A stretch of DNA of 64,000 bases from an uncultured Candidatus Thioglobus sp. Its GTDB lineage: Bacteria; Pseudomonadota; Gammaproteobacteria; PS1; Thioglobaceae. The stretch spans positions 12,330 to 76,329 of the forward strand of contig CAJVCK010000003.1 in NCBI GenBank assembly GCA_910595805.1, in the 5' to 3' direction. This document shows, piece after piece, positions 8,945 to 18,671 of this stretch (its first letter is position 1; each line of letters opens with the position of its first letter). The notes under the pieces were generated by a model. That model was not told the DNA's origin. It saw only the letters and a list, made by a program, of their open reading frames with translations, and did no database searches. Position numbers and translations under genes: made by a program.

Positions 8945-10551
8945 TAAGAATTTTGAGATTCTTCTAAAATTAACTTTCTTGATGGCGGCTTATTAAATGA
9001 ATGATATTGAGCTTTTGGCTCTAATGTCCACTCAAGGCCCTTAGCGCCTTCCCAAGGTCTAGCAGTTGCTGGCTTACCGTTACGAACACAATCAATTACG
9101 ATATACGTTAGCAAGATAAATGACGCACCGAATGCAAAACCACCAATTGATGAAATATAGTTAAAGTCAGCAAACTGTAACGCATAATCAGGAATACGAC
9201 GCGGCATGCCTGCAAGCCCTAAGAAGTGCTGAGGGAAGAATAATACGTTAACTGAAATCATAGCCCACCAGAAGTGTACCTTTGACAAACTTTCGTTGTA
9301 CATTTTTCCTGTCCATTTAGGCAGCCAGTAGAAGGTCGCTGCAATGATCGACCATAGTGCGCCTGTTACCAATACGTAATGAAAATGCGCAACTACGAAA
9401 TAAGTATCATGATATTGAATGTCAGCTGGCACGATACCTAGCATTAAGCCAGAGAAACCACCAATAGTGAATAAGAATACAAATGACACTGCCCATAACA
9501 TTGGCGTTTCAAAGGTCATTGATCCTCTCCACATCGTAGAGATCCAGTTAAAGACCTTAACACCTGTAGGTACCGCAATCAGCATAGTGGCATACATAAA
9601 GTACAATTCACCTGCAACCGGCATACCAGTCAAGAACATGTGGTGTGCCCATACGATGTATGATAGGAATGCGATTGATGCTGTTGCATATACCATTGAA
9701 GAGTAACCAAACAACGGCTTACGAGCAAAGGTTGGAATAATGTGAGAAACCACACCAAACGCTGGCAAGATCATAATGTAAACCTCTGGGTGTCCAAAGA
9801 ACCAGAAAATGTGCTGGAACAATACTGGATCGCCACCACCGGTTGCATCAAAGAATGCAGTGCCGAAGTTACGGTCTGTCAACATCATTGTTACCGCACC
9901 GGCTAATACTGGCATCGCACCAATTAGTAGGAACGAAGTAATTAGCCATGTCCAAACAAATAATGGCATATCCATTAGTTTCATTTCTGGAGCACGCATA
10001 TTAAGCACCGTTGCAATAATGTTAATCGCACCCATAATAGATGAAAAGCCTAACAAGTGAACTGCAAAGATAAAGAAGTCTGTACTATCTGGTGCGAACG
10101 TTGTTGATAATGGTGCGTAGAACGTCCAACCAAACGCTGGTGCGCCGCCTTCCATAAAGAACGTACTTAACAAAATACCACCGGCGAATGGCAGAATCCA
10201 GAAAGACCAGTTATTCATACGCGGTAGCGCCATATCAGGCGCACCTACCATCATAGGAATTAGCCAGTTACCCAGGCCAACAAAGGCCGGCATAATCGCA
10301 CCAAATACCATAATCAATCCATGCATGGTTGTCAGTGAATTAAAGAACTGAGGCTCCATAAGCTGCATACCTGGCTGTAATAACTCAGCACGTATGCCCA
10401 TTGCCAATGCGCCACCAATTAATAACATGGTAAATGCAAACCACATGTAAAGAGAACCAATGTCTTTATGGTTCGTTGTTTTGACCCATCTCATCAGGCC
10501 CTTTTCAGGTCCGTGATGGTGATCGTCGTGAGAAGCTGCTGCTGTCGTCAT
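8944..10551 (-). CDS. coxA: Cytochrome c oxidase subunit I (aa3-type)
   Basis: Catalytic 12-helix subunit with heme a and the heme a3/CuB centre. The 535-residue product starts with a His-rich cytoplasmic tail ([12 protein letters not shown]) followed by the conserved [15 protein letters not shown]. The binuclear-centre motif [17 protein letters not shown] contains the Glu of the D-channel and the His-Tyr pair, and [22 protein letters not shown] and MPRRIPDY follow in order. It lies 16 bases after coxB and overlaps the small assembly protein by one base. With ccoNOQP this gives the cell a low-affinity and a high-affinity oxidase encoded side by side. Confidence 0.98.
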   Translation of the reverse strand: MTTAAASHDDHHHGPEKGLMRWVKTTNHKDIGSLYMWFAFTMLLIGGALAMGIRAELLQPGMQLMEPQFFNSLTTMHGLIMVFGAIMPAFVGLGNWLIPMMVGAPDMALPRMNNWSFWILPFAGGILLSTFFMEGGAPAFGWTFYAPLSTTFAPDSTDFFIFAVHLLGFSSIMGAINIIATVLNMRAPEMKLMDMPLFVWTWLITSFLLIGAMPVLAGAVTMMLTDRNFGTAFFDATGGGDPVLFQHIFWFFGHPEVYIMILPAFGVVSHIIPTFARKPLFGYSSMVYATASIAFLSYIVWAHHMFLTGMPVAGELYFMYATMLIAVPTGVKVFNWISTMWRGSMTFETPMLWAVSFVFLFTIGGFSGLMLGIVPADIQYHDTYFVVAHFHYVLVTGALWSIIAATFYWLPKWTGKMYNESLSKVHFWWAMISVNVLFFPQHFLGLAGMPRRIPDYALQFADFNYISSIGGFAFGASFILLTYIVIDCVRNGKPATARPWEGAKGLEWTLEPKAQYHSFNKPPSRKLILEESQNS

Positions 10552-10567
10552 ATTATTTCTCCTTTAA

Positions 10568-11677
10568 TTAACGTGCAGATTTAACATCTGAAGGTTGAAC
10601 AACACTGCCTGTGTTACCAAAGGCATTTCTTTCATAAGTAATTACTGATGCAAGATCCGCATCACCTAACATCTTAAATGCTGGCATTGCGCCTTTACCA
10701 TGTAAAACCATAGCAATATGGTCAGCTGCTGCACCGTTTGCAATTGGCGAACCTACCATTGGCGGGAATACAGGTGGCATACCTGAACCGTCTGCTTTAT
10801 GACAACCAGCACAGTTAGTATTGTAAACACTCTTACCTTGCGCCATTAGCTCGTCCTTAGTCCATGTCTTATTAGCGCTATCTGCTGCCGCTTTAGCTGC
10901 TGCTTGTTGCTCAGAAACCCATTTAGCGTAGTCTGCCTTAGAAACCACATCAACCACAATTGGCATAAAGCCGTGATCTTTACCACAAAGCTCAGCACAT
11001 TGACCGCGGTAAGTGCCAATCTTGTCAATCTTAGCCCATGCATCATTAATAAAGCCTGGGTTTGCATCTTGCTTAACACCAAATTCATAAACCCACCAGT
11101 TGTGAATTACGTCACTCGAAGTGACTAAGAAACGAATTGAAGTGTCTACTGGTAAAACTAATCGCTTGTCCACGTCTAGTAAGTAGTTGTTTGCTTTTTC
11201 ACGATCTGCGTCTGTACCATTAACCGCATCTTTGGAGTCTTGTGATAAGTTTGAAATAAAGCTAATACCTTCCTTTGGATAGTCGTACTGCCATTTCCAC
11301 TGATGACCGGTAATCTTAACGGTCATTTCAGCTTTAGAAGTATCTTCTATGTCGATTAACACCTTAGTGGCTGGGATTGCCATTGCAACTAAAATAATAA
11401 TTGGAATAATCGTCCATGCAAGCTCTGCTTTAGTGCTCTCATGAAAATTGGCTGCAACTGCACCCTTTGATTTTCTGTGTGAAAACACAGAATAAAACAT
11501 TACACCAAATACCACTACCGCGATTGCTACACATATCCAAAATACCAACATGTGTAAGTCATAGATGTCTTTACTGATTGAAGTAACCCCTTCAGTCAAA
11601 TTAAGGCCGTACTCAGCAAACACGTTGGTTGACATTAGGCCAACTAGCATGCTTAAAAGAGTTGTTAATCTTTTCAT
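10568..11677 (-). CDS. coxB: Cytochrome c oxidase subunit II with fused cytochrome c domain
   Basis: Electron-entry subunit of the aa3 oxidase. Seen in order: a signal peptide (residues 1-21), two membrane helices (about 42-64 and 85-106), the cupredoxin domain with CuA ligands His192, Cys227, Glu229, Cys231, His235 and Met238 (CAELCGKDHGFM), an Ala/Lys-rich linker, and a C-terminal class I cytochrome c domain with CAGCH at 289-293 and MPAFKML for the axial Met. Such caa3-type fusions let the enzyme take electrons through its own tethered cytochrome. It is the first gene of the cox operon, with AGGAGG close to the ATG. Confidence 0.97.
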   Translation of the reverse strand: MKRLTTLLSMLVGLMSTNVFAEYGLNLTEGVTSISKDIYDLHMLVFWICVAIAVVVFGVMFYSVFSHRKSKGAVAANFHESTKAELAWTIIPIIILVAMAIPATKVLIDIEDTSKAEMTVKITGHQWKWQYDYPKEGISFISNLSQDSKDAVNGTDADREKANNYLLDVDKRLVLPVDTSIRFLVTSSDVIHNWWVYEFGVKQDANPGFINDAWAKIDKIGTYRGQCAELCGKDHGFMPIVVDVVSKADYAKWVSEQQAAAKAAADSANKTWTKDELMAQGKSVYNTNCAGCHKADGSGMPPVFPPMVGSPIANGAAADHIAMVLHGKGAMPAFKMLGDADLASVITYERNAFGNTGSVVQPSDVKSAR

Positions 11678-11918
11678 AAATCCTCCAAATAAAATATATT
11701 TTCGTCTCTCTAATGCTTTTACACATTAATAAAACTGCCACAAATGATACCTGTTTTTTTTGTGAAGTTATTAAAAAACTTATTTTTTATACGTCTATAT
11801 TCCACAATTTTTACAAAACATAGAACATATAGATTATTTTGCCATCTTCTTGACAACAATAATCATGTCTGTTTTAATGTTCACAGTTTAAACTTTATAC
11901 AAATAGGGCGCACCCATC

Positions 11919-12755
11919 ATGGCAATACCACAAACTGAGAGGATGAAAAACAACCTTGGCAAGACTGCCAAGCTTAACAAAGTAACTTTGGGATCGCCTT
12001 TTATCTGGCTAAGACAGGGCGTAAATGATTTTATTTCAGCGCCACTGTTGGCAATATTTTATGGTGTTTTATTTACGCTGGTTTCGTATGGTGCTTGGCA
12101 CTACTTAAGCAACTCTGCTGTGCTTAGCGATGTATCCGCGCCATTGCTAGCTGTTATTATCTTAGTCTTGGGTCCTATTTCTGCAATGAGTTTATACGAC
12201 GCCTCTAGACAATTATCGTTTGCCAGGAAGCCGACCATCAAGTCTGTTCTGGGGGCTGCCTTCAAAGCAAACGGCTCTTGTCCTTCCATATTTTTATCGG
12301 TTATTCTCGTGGTTCTAGCCATAGCCTGGATGATGTTTTCACCCTTAATTTACGCTATCTTTAATACTGGGTCTTTGCAGATTGTGAGTGAAAACCAAAC
12401 AGTGGTGCAGTCTATTCTTGCCGACATTACTAGTGGTGACAACAAAAACTTTGTTATCGCCTACTTTATTTTCACCGCTGTAGTTGGTCTCGTTTCTTTT
12501 ATGATTAGCTGGTTTTCTTTTCCAATGGTGTTAGATCAAGATTGCGACCCATTTACAGCCGTTGTCACCAGCCTAAAAGCCGCTATGGCTAATAAGATTA
12601 TTATGCTTATTTGGGTGCCCATGGTAGGAATTCTTGTTCTTGGTGCAATCTTACTAACCGCTGAACTTTACTTTGTTGGTTTGGTTTTTGTTATTCCAGT
12701 ATTAGCTCATGCAACTTGGCATGCCTATAAAAGCATGATTGGTGAATTAAAATAA
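11919..12755 (+). CDS. DUF2189 integral membrane protein
   Basis: A 278-residue protein with about six predicted membrane helices, a basic N-terminal tail and the start LGSPFIWLRQGVNDFISAPLLAIFYGVLF typical of DUF2189 proteins. In other proteobacteria these commonly sit next to cytochrome oxidase genes; the biochemical function is unknown. It is divergent from coxB, sharing a 241-base AT-rich upstream region, and lies upstream of ctaA. A role in oxidase biogenesis or stress is inference from position only. Confidence 0.8.
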   Translation: MAIPQTERMKNNLGKTAKLNKVTLGSPFIWLRQGVNDFISAPLLAIFYGVLFTLVSYGAWHYLSNSAVLSDVSAPLLAVIILVLGPISAMSLYDASRQLSFARKPTIKSVLGAAFKANGSCPSIFLSVILVVLAIAWMMFSPLIYAIFNTGSLQIVSENQTVVQSILADITSGDNKNFVIAYFIFTAVVGLVSFMISWFSFPMVLDQDCDPFTAVVTSLKAAMANKIIMLIWVPMVGILVLGAILLTAELYFVGLVFVIPVLAHATWHAYKSMIGELK

Positions 12756-12800
12756 TTCTTTTATCTTAAACGCATAAACGTGTTTACATAAACTGACTCT

Positions 12801-12822
12801 TTTATGCATAACTTTGCATAAA
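12801..12822. promoter_or_regulatory. Perfect inverted repeat upstream of ctaA
   Basis: TTTATGCA-TAACTT-TGCATAAA gives an 8-base perfect dyad in the 122-base gap between the DUF2189 gene and ctaA. It is followed by A rather than T residues on the plus strand, so it does not look like a terminator for the gene on its left. An operator or mRNA hairpin are the alternatives. Confidence 0.4.
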
Positions 12823-12877
12823 AAAAATAAATCATTAAAATATTGCCACTACTTACTATTAACAATGGCCACACTTA

Positions 12878-13855
12878 ATGTTTAGGAAATTACTACAAAT
12901 ATCAATCATCTTGGCGCTTATTGTGGTGATTTTAGGCGCCTATACACGCTTAGGTGATGCTGGACTAGGTTGCCCAGATTGGCCAGGCTGTTATGGTCAA
13001 CTAATCGTTCCTGATGTAGTAGATGGCACTAAAATTGAGGGTTATGATCGACCGGTTGAAGCTGCTAAAGGCTGGAAAGAAATGGTTCATCGCTACGCCG
13101 CTTCCGCGTTAGGCCTAGTTATTATTATATTATGGTTCTTGGCTTTAAAAGGCAAGACACAGCGTTTTCAATCTATGCTTTTGCCAAGCTTTACCGCGCT
13201 ATTCGTCATGTTACAAGGTGCTTTTGGCATGTGGACTGTCACGCTAATGGTGCACCCTGGTATTGTTACCACTCATTTAATTGGTGGCTTTGTCACTACA
13301 GCCCTGCTCGTTTGGCTTTACCTTAATCAAAATCACCAAACCTCCGCTTATCGACACACCTTAAGTAGACACAAGTATTTACTCTTTATAACGTTGTTTG
13401 TGCTGAGTTTGCAAATTATTCTTGGTGGCTGGACCAGCACCAACTACGCAGCACTCTCTTGTGGCGACCAGTTTCCAACCTGCTTAGGCTCTTGGTGGCC
13501 AGACATGGACTTTGTTAGAGCTTTGTATTGGGGGCCAATTGGCGCAGAACATGATTATGAGTTTGGTGTGTTAGAAAACCAAGCCCGTGCCGCTATTCAA
13601 ATGATGCATCGTATTGGTGCACTAATAACTACTATTTTAATTATTTTTCTAATTTTTTCATTTAGAAACTACATGCATTTAAAAGACAATTTGTTGTTAA
13701 TTGGCGGTCTCTTAATTGCTCAAGTGTCACTAGGTATTCTAAACATTGTATTATCATTACCAATGGTAATCGCCGTACTACACAATGCTGTCGCCTTGTT
13801 GTTATTGCTCAGTATTGTCAGTCTAATACATAAAATATTTAAATCACATACTTAA
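12878..13855 (+). CDS. ctaA: Heme A synthase (COX15/CtaA)
   Basis: Oxidises heme O to heme A for the aa3 oxidase. The 325-residue protein has eight predicted helices and the family motifs: LGAYTRLGDAGLGCPDWPGCYG after helix 1 (the conserved G-x-T-R-L-T/G-x-A-G-L-S/G-C-x-D-W-P), KEMVHRYAASALG with a heme-ligand His, MVHPGIVTTHLIGGF, the second-half repeat GGWTSTNYAALSCGDQFPTCLG, and MMHRIGALITT. Its partner ctaB is about 1 kb downstream on the opposite strand, and the SCO gene follows after 17 bases on the same strand. Confidence 0.95.
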   Translation: MFRKLLQISIILALIVVILGAYTRLGDAGLGCPDWPGCYGQLIVPDVVDGTKIEGYDRPVEAAKGWKEMVHRYAASALGLVIIILWFLALKGKTQRFQSMLLPSFTALFVMLQGAFGMWTVTLMVHPGIVTTHLIGGFVTTALLVWLYLNQNHQTSAYRHTLSRHKYLLFITLFVLSLQIILGGWTSTNYAALSCGDQFPTCLGSWWPDMDFVRALYWGPIGAEHDYEFGVLENQARAAIQMMHRIGALITTILIIFLIFSFRNYMHLKDNLLLIGGLLIAQVSLGILNIVLSLPMVIAVLHNAVALLLLLSIVSLIHKIFKSHT

Positions 13856-13872
13856 ATATAAAGAGCTTTTTA

Positions 13873-14634
13873 ATGAATCAATCTAACCACTGCGCTACAG
13901 GTAGTTGCGATCAAATAAAAAAAACAAGAAACACTATTATCGGTTTAGGCATCGGCATCGTTATCCTGACATATTTTTTATTAGTCCCTAGCGCCAATCA
14001 GTTAAAAGACCTTCAAAAACAAGTGTCTTCCACTGTGTCTTTGTACTCAAATCCCAAGGTTTTAGATGGCAATCTTATGCTAATCGACGACAACCACAAT
14101 AAAGTTGCTTTATCTGAGGCGATCAACAAAAAGTGGTCTCTTTTATACTTTGGCTACACGTCGTGCCCCGACGTATGTCCAATAGATTTAGCGATTTTAA
14201 ATCAAACCATTGAGAGAATGGGTCAAGCTGAAAAACTACAGATTATATTTATTTCTGTCGATCCAGATCGCGATACTGGGAAGTTAAAAGAATTTGTTGG
14301 GCGGTTTAATGCTGACTTTATTGGATTAAGCGCTATAGACGAAAACTTAACCAAGTTAACAAAGACGTTGGGCGTTTACCATGAAATTGCGAAAACCAAG
14401 CAAAGAGCATCGCAAGATCACTCTAACCACGCATCAAAACCTGACAGTAGTAAAATGACTATGAATAAGGGAGAGGGCTCTAGCCACACACACAGAACTG
14501 ATTATCTGGTTAACCACACTGCAAGTTATTTACTGTTAAGCCCAAACCTTGAGTTAGTGGGGCTTCTAACCAATCCGCATAACGTAGAAAAAATGGCACC
14601 TGCTCTTGATCTTATTCTTGAGACGTTGGACTAG
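13873..14634 (+). CDS. SCO1/SenC family copper chaperone with His-rich insert
   Basis: SCO proteins are membrane-anchored thioredoxin-fold proteins that deliver copper or reduce the CuA cysteines of subunit II. The 253-residue product has a short cytoplasmic tail with two cysteines (Cys7, Cys12), one helix (about 21-38), and the SCO site TSCPDVCPID with Cys98/Cys102 and a distal His (NHTAS, His215). Between about residues 175 and 208, before that His, it carries an extra segment rich in His, Ser, Lys and Met (QDHSNHASKP, SSHTHR). This could be a metal-binding loop (inference). It follows ctaA by 17 bases and is probably co-transcribed. Confidence 0.92.
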   Translation: MNQSNHCATGSCDQIKKTRNTIIGLGIGIVILTYFLLVPSANQLKDLQKQVSSTVSLYSNPKVLDGNLMLIDDNHNKVALSEAINKKWSLLYFGYTSCPDVCPIDLAILNQTIERMGQAEKLQIIFISVDPDRDTGKLKEFVGRFNADFIGLSAIDENLTKLTKTLGVYHEIAKTKQRASQDHSNHASKPDSSKMTMNKGEGSSHTHRTDYLVNHTASYLLLSPNLELVGLLTNPHNVEKMAPALDLILETLD

Positions 14635-14639
14635 GAATC

Positions 14640-14831
14640 CTAAGGCATTACCATATTTACAACAGCAATCACCATTACAATAAAACCAACTGTCATGATT
14701 AAGCCAACAATAATGTAAGGCCATGGGCCTTGTTTTTCTGTTCGCTCAAAATCCTTAATCAAGTCTTCCCTCTTTCCGACACCAATCATAGCTGATGTTA
14801 CAGCTTTAAATACTTGACCTAATCCTTTCAT
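14640..14831 (-). CDS. DUF2970 small membrane protein
   Basis: A 63-residue protein: a basic amphipathic N-terminus (GLGQVFKAVTSAMIGVGKRED), then WPYIIVGLIMTVGFIVMVIAVVNMV, one C-terminal membrane helix. This is the DUF2970 layout, a family of unknown function frequently beside oxidase genes. Its stop faces the SCO gene stop five bases away, and its start is 10 bases after ctaB, so it is the last gene of the ctaB transcript. Confidence 0.8.
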   Translation of the reverse strand: MKGLGQVFKAVTSAMIGVGKREDLIKDFERTEKQGPWPYIIVGLIMTVGFIVMVIAVVNMVMP

Positions 14832-14841
14832 AATTTTGTCC

Positions 14842-15723
14842 TTATAAGGTAATTAACCAATAATGGTCAACTAACAATGCAACAAATAATAACATTAAAT
14901 AGTTAACTGAGAACATAAATGTTCGCCAAGCAATTTTATTGTCATCCGGATTTCTGTATATTTTGATTGAATACCCCAAAAACATGAAACCTAGAATCAG
15001 GGCTGCAGCAAGATAAATTAAGCCTGACATGCCTGACAAATAAGGCAACAGTGTTACCAACAACAACAACACGGTATAAAGTAATATTTGCATGCGTGTA
15101 TAGGCTAGACCATGCGTTACTGGCAACATTGGCACATCTACTTTTTTGTATTCTTCCACACGATAAATTGCCAAAGCCCAAAAATGTGGTGGCGTCCAAA
15201 TAAACACAATTAAAAATAAAAGTAGCGCATATTCAATACCTTGAGTACCAGTAATAGCCGTCCAACCAAGTACTGGTGGTGCAGCGCCGGCAGCACCACC
15301 AATCACAATGTTTTGTGGTGTAGCACGCTTGAGATACATAGTATAGATTACCGCATAGCCAATGAGTGAGATGAAAGTGAGCACCATGGTGATAGTATTA
15401 ACAAACAGCTGCAAAACCCCCAAACCAACCACGCCCAAAAATACACCCCAAACTAGGGCCTGATTGCGACTGACTTTGCCTTGTGGCAAAGGGCGCTGAT
15501 CTGTGCGTGACATTTGAATATCGATTTGCTCATCAACCACATGATTAAACACTGCTGCTGAAGCTGAAGCCATAGAAATACCAATTGATGCTGCTACCAC
15601 TAACGTTATGTCTGGTAAATATGGTGCAGGAACCGCTAAAAACATGCCAACAACAGCTGTTAATAGAATAAGTGCTACCACTTTAAGTTTACACAAGCCT
15701 AACAAATCACTTAATGAGGGCAT
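14842..15723 (-). CDS. ctaB: Protoheme IX farnesyltransferase (heme O synthase)
   Basis: Prenyltransferase that adds a farnesyl group to heme B, making heme O, the substrate of CtaA. The 293-residue membrane protein has about nine helices and both Asp-rich motifs of the UbiA/CyoE family: NHVVDEQIDIQMSRTDQRPLP (N-x-x-x-D-x-x-x-D) and the second-loop YRVEEYKKVDVPMLPVTHG. WTPPHFWALAIYR is highly specific for CyoE/CtaB. It sits 12 bases downstream of the small SCO-like gene on the same strand, completing the heme A pathway within 3 kb. Confidence 0.96.
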   Translation of the reverse strand: MPSLSDLLGLCKLKVVALILLTAVVGMFLAVPAPYLPDITLVVAASIGISMASASAAVFNHVVDEQIDIQMSRTDQRPLPQGKVSRNQALVWGVFLGVVGLGVLQLFVNTITMVLTFISLIGYAVIYTMYLKRATPQNIVIGGAAGAAPPVLGWTAITGTQGIEYALLLFLIVFIWTPPHFWALAIYRVEEYKKVDVPMLPVTHGLAYTRMQILLYTVLLLLVTLLPYLSGMSGLIYLAAALILGFMFLGYSIKIYRNPDDNKIAWRTFMFSVNYLMLLFVALLVDHYWLITL

Positions 15724-15735
15724 ATAATTCTCCGC

Positions 15736-16269
15736 TTAACCAATACGTGAATACTTAAACAAACGATCTAAATCTTTAATAACACGCTTAATACTTAGAT
15801 CTTGTGGGTTGTAATGCAACATTACATTGCCAAGCGGATCAATCAAGAATAAAGAATCGTTAGGAAACTTTCTCAATTGTTGAGAAAGCGTTTCACTTGG
15901 CGTGGCAACTAGCACACCATGTTCTTTAAAATCCGTCACATTATCAACCAGCAACATTCTTTGAATACGGCGCATGTCTTCATTCATTAAAATACGAATG
16001 GTTTTCATGTTTTTTAATACATCAATGCAGCGTTCGTCGCAATTATTAGTAACATAAGTCAACGTCCATAAACCTTGCAAACCACCCTTGGTGTCTTTGG
16101 AAAAGATTACATCTTGTTTCTCTGTAGTAATAACAGGATTAACAAACTCCCCATAGTTAACTGTATTTTTAGTGAACGCAGTAGGGTTCCAGTAGAAAAA
16201 AGCCGTACCAAGTGCAATTGGCAAAATAAAAGTCGCCAGCAATACCCATAATTCTTTTTTAGAATTCAT
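15736..16269 (-). CDS. Membrane-anchored SCO-like thioredoxin-fold protein
   Basis: 177 residues with an N-terminal helix (about residues 8-26) and a periplasmic domain. It retains a C-x-x-x-C pair (Cys77, Cys81 in TNNCDERC) at the position of the SCO copper site and a later SLFLIDPLGNVMLHYNP strand that looks like the end of a thioredoxin/SCO fold, but lacks the usual Cys-Pro signature. Proteins of this kind are often found between the SURF1/CtaA and CtaB genes. I infer a copper or thiol role in CuA maturation, less certain than for the full-length SCO at 13873. It is 12 bases upstream of ctaB. Confidence 0.7.
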   Translation of the reverse strand: MNSKKELWVLLATFILPIALGTAFFYWNPTAFTKNTVNYGEFVNPVITTEKQDVIFSKDTKGGLQGLWTLTYVTNNCDERCIDVLKNMKTIRILMNEDMRRIQRMLLVDNVTDFKEHGVLVATPSETLSQQLRKFPNDSLFLIDPLGNVMLHYNPQDLSIKRVIKDLDRLFKYSRIG

Positions 16270-16333
16270 AAAAAACCTTTTTTCAAAGCGCGTAATGATA
16301 CGCTTAAGCTGTTAAAAAATCAATCTAAGGCCT

Positions 16334-17107
16334 CTAAAGCCTAACCTCTATACCTTCTTTTTGCATGGCAAGTTTAGCTTCGGTCACTGTGTATTCGCCA
16401 AAATGAAAGATACTAGCCGCTAGCACTGCGTCGGCACCGCCCTTTAACACACCTTCAGATAAATGTTCCAAGTTGCCCACACCGCCTGAGGCAATCACCG
16501 GTACATTTACAGCAGTAGCAACTGCTTTCGTAAGCTCTAAATCAAAACCAGTTTTAACGCCATCACAATCCATCGAAGTTAACAACACTTCTCCGGCACC
16601 ATATTCACCTTCGGTCATTTTAACCGCCCATTGGACAGCATCAATACCGGTTGGCTTGCGCCCACCATGAGTAAAGATTTCCCACTTTGGCGGCTTGTCT
16701 GAAACTTTTTTAGCGTCGATGGCAATTACAATACATTGTGAGCCAAACTTCGCGCTAAGTTCGTTAATTAAATCTTGGTTAAAAATAGCAGCCGAATTTA
16801 CCGCAACCTTATCAGCCCCTGCATTTAACATAATGCGGACATCTTCAGATTTTCGAATACCGCCACCAACGGTTAATGGGATAAAAACTTGCTCAGCAAT
16901 ACTTTCTACCATATGTACGGTGGTATCACGCCCTTCATGTGAGGCGGTAATATCTAAAAAAGTAATTTCGTCAGCACCTTCGAGATCATAACGCTTGGCA
17001 ACCTCAACCGGATCGCCAGCATCTTTAATGTCAACAAACTGCACACCTTTAACGACACGACCATCGCGCACATCGAGACAAGGAATAATTCTTTTGGCTA
17101 AACTCAT
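16334..17107 (-). CDS. hisF: Imidazole glycerol phosphate synthase subunit HisF
   Basis: Cyclase subunit that, with HisH, converts PRFAR to IGP and AICAR in histidine synthesis. The (beta/alpha)8 barrel shows [21 protein letters not shown] with the catalytic Asp, [18 protein letters not shown] phosphate loop, IAIDAKK with the second catalytic Asp, LTSMDCDG, and VIASGGVGN. The start at MSLAKRI (17107) gives 257 residues, the normal size; the frame extends upstream to 17173 but that part overlaps uppS and is not HisF-like. No other his gene is adjacent, so it stands alone here, upstream of the SCO-like gene on the same strand. Confidence 0.96.
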   Translation of the reverse strand: MSLAKRIIPCLDVRDGRVVKGVQFVDIKDAGDPVEVAKRYDLEGADEITFLDITASHEGRDTTVHMVESIAEQVFIPLTVGGGIRKSEDVRIMLNAGADKVAVNSAAIFNQDLINELSAKFGSQCIVIAIDAKKVSDKPPKWEIFTHGGRKPTGIDAVQWAVKMTEGEYGAGEVLLTSMDCDGVKTGFDLELTKAVATAVNVPVIASGGVGNLEHLSEGVLKGGADAVLAASIFHFGEYTVTEAKLAMQKEGIEVRL

Positions 17108-17139
17108 AAGCGCTAATTTTACCGTAGTAGGTATAATCT

Positions 17140-17862
17140 GTGAGAAATATGAATATTCCAAAACACATTGCAATTATTATGGACGGCAACGGCCGTTGGG
17201 CATCGAAACGATTCTTGCCTCGCATCCAAGGTCATAAAAAAGGTGTTAAGGCAGTACGTGAGGCAGTAAAAAATTGTGGAAAATTGGGCGTTAAAACACT
17301 GACTTTATTCGCCTTTAGCAGTGAAAATAAAAACCGCTCAACCGAGGAAGTGTCTTTGTTGTTTACATTGTTTTTAAGCGTATTAAAACAAGAAACCAAC
17401 AAACTTAATAAACACAATGTCAAACTCAAAATTATTGGTGATATGGGTTTATTCTCACAAGAAGTACAACAAACGGCTATCGACGCACAAACGCTGCTGG
17501 CTAATAACACAGGCTTAACGCTGGTCATTGCTGCTAACTATGGTGGTCAATGGGACATTGCACAAGCCGCTCATCAAATTGCTAAGCGCGCAGCCAACAA
17601 CGAGATTAACGCTGACGATATCAACATCGATACTTTTTCTAAATACTTATGCTTGGCAGACCAGCCGAAAGTTGATTTATTAATTCGTACCAGTGGCGAA
17701 CTTAGAATTAGCAACTTCTTACTGTGGGACGTTGCCTATAGTGAGTTGTATTTTACCGATACCTTGTGGCCGGACTTTAACTCGGCAGAGCTTGATAAAG
17801 CCATTGAGAATTTTAACCATCGAGATCGTCGCTTCGGCGCACGTAAAGACAAAGCATGTTAA
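17140..17862 (+). CDS. uppS: Undecaprenyl diphosphate synthase (UppS)
   Basis: cis-Prenyltransferase that makes the C55 carrier for peptidoglycan. It has the invariant [13 protein letters not shown] with catalytic Asp near the start, [17 protein letters not shown], and the C-terminal [26 protein letters not shown] and RDRRFG. The frame starts at a GTG (17140) preceded by a weak AGTAGG; an ATG three codons later (17149, MNIPKHIA) is equally possible. It overlaps cdsA by 7 bases, starting uppS-cdsA-dxr. Confidence 0.95.
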   Translation: MRNMNIPKHIAIIMDGNGRWASKRFLPRIQGHKKGVKAVREAVKNCGKLGVKTLTLFAFSSENKNRSTEEVSLLFTLFLSVLKQETNKLNKHNVKLKIIGDMGLFSQEVQQTAIDAQTLLANNTGLTLVIAANYGGQWDIAQAAHQIAKRAANNEINADDINIDTFSKYLCLADQPKVDLLIRTSGELRISNFLLWDVAYSELYFTDTLWPDFNSAELDKAIENFNHRDRRFGARKDKAC

Positions 17863-18671
17863 CTGGAACGGCGCAAAGAATTCTAACCGCATTAGTATTA
17901 GCGCCTTTGTTTATTTGGGCAATATTTTCTTTAACCACGCTTTATTTTTCTTATTTGTTATTGGCCTTTGTTGTGCTCGGCGCTTGGGAGTTTTCACGAC
18001 TAATTAAAATCACTCAGCCTACCAACAGGGTTTTATTGACGCTATTTATTGTTGGCTGTACTTTGGTTGCAAACAACCACGCACAAAACCCAGACAACTT
18101 ATACATCCTGCTTTATGTTTCTGCTCTTTGGTGGGGGTTGAATTTATTTTGGGTGGTGAGCTACCCTAACCACACACAAACTTGGTTTGGCTCTGGCATT
18201 GTTCGATCAATGAGTGGCGTACTATTGTTAGCACCTATGTGGGTTTCTCTGATCAGCTTGCACGCAAAAGGTGACGAATATTTTTTACTATTAATGCTAC
18301 TTATTTGGGGGGCAGATTCAGGCGCTTATTTTGTGGGCAGGAAGTTCGGCAAGCGCAAGCTTGCACCTAAAGTCAGCCCTGGAAAATCTATCGAGGGAGT
18401 ATTGGGTGGTATTGGTTTTGCCTTGGTTGTAATGCTTGCTTTTTTACAATCACAAGATGTCGCTAGTGAGCAATATTTTGGTTATTTACTGTTAACGATT
18501 GTTGTTGCTAGTGTTTCTGTTTTAGGCGATTTATTCGAAAGCTTGTTTAAGCGCGAGTCTGGCATGAAAGACAGTGGACAGATTTTGCCTGGACATGGTG
18601 GTGTACTAGACCGCATTGACTCACTAACAGCAGCAGCGCCGTTTTTTCTGTTAGGCTTAAACCTGTTATGA
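17856..18671 (+). CDS. cdsA: Phosphatidate cytidylyltransferase
   Basis: Makes CDP-diacylglycerol for phospholipid synthesis. The 271-residue membrane protein has about seven helices and ends with the CdsA signature: SGAYFVGRKFGKRKLAPKVSPGKSIEG and the later SVLGDLFESLFKRESGMKDSGQILPGHGGVLDRIDS, with the Asp pair that binds metal. It is translationally coupled on both sides: 7 bases of overlap with uppS and 4 bases with dxr. The order uppS-cdsA-dxr is conserved in gammaproteobacteria. Confidence 0.96.
   Translation: MLTGTAQRILTALVLAPLFIWAIFSLTTLYFSYLLLAFVVLGAWEFSRLIKITQPTNRVLLTLFIVGCTLVANNHAQNPDNLYILLYVSALWWGLNLFWVVSYPNHTQTWFGSGIVRSMSGVLLLAPMWVSLISLHAKGDEYFLLLMLLIWGADSGAYFVGRKFGKRKLAPKVSPGKSIEGVLGGIGFALVVMLAFLQSQDVASEQYFGYLLLTIVVASVSVLGDLFESLFKRESGMKDSGQILPGHGGVLDRIDSLTAAAPFFLLGLNLL

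Noticed and set aside
11744..11938. 64-codon frame between coxB and the DUF2189 gene
   Set aside because: Phe/His-rich random composition, no ribosome site, overlaps the start of the DUF2189 gene.
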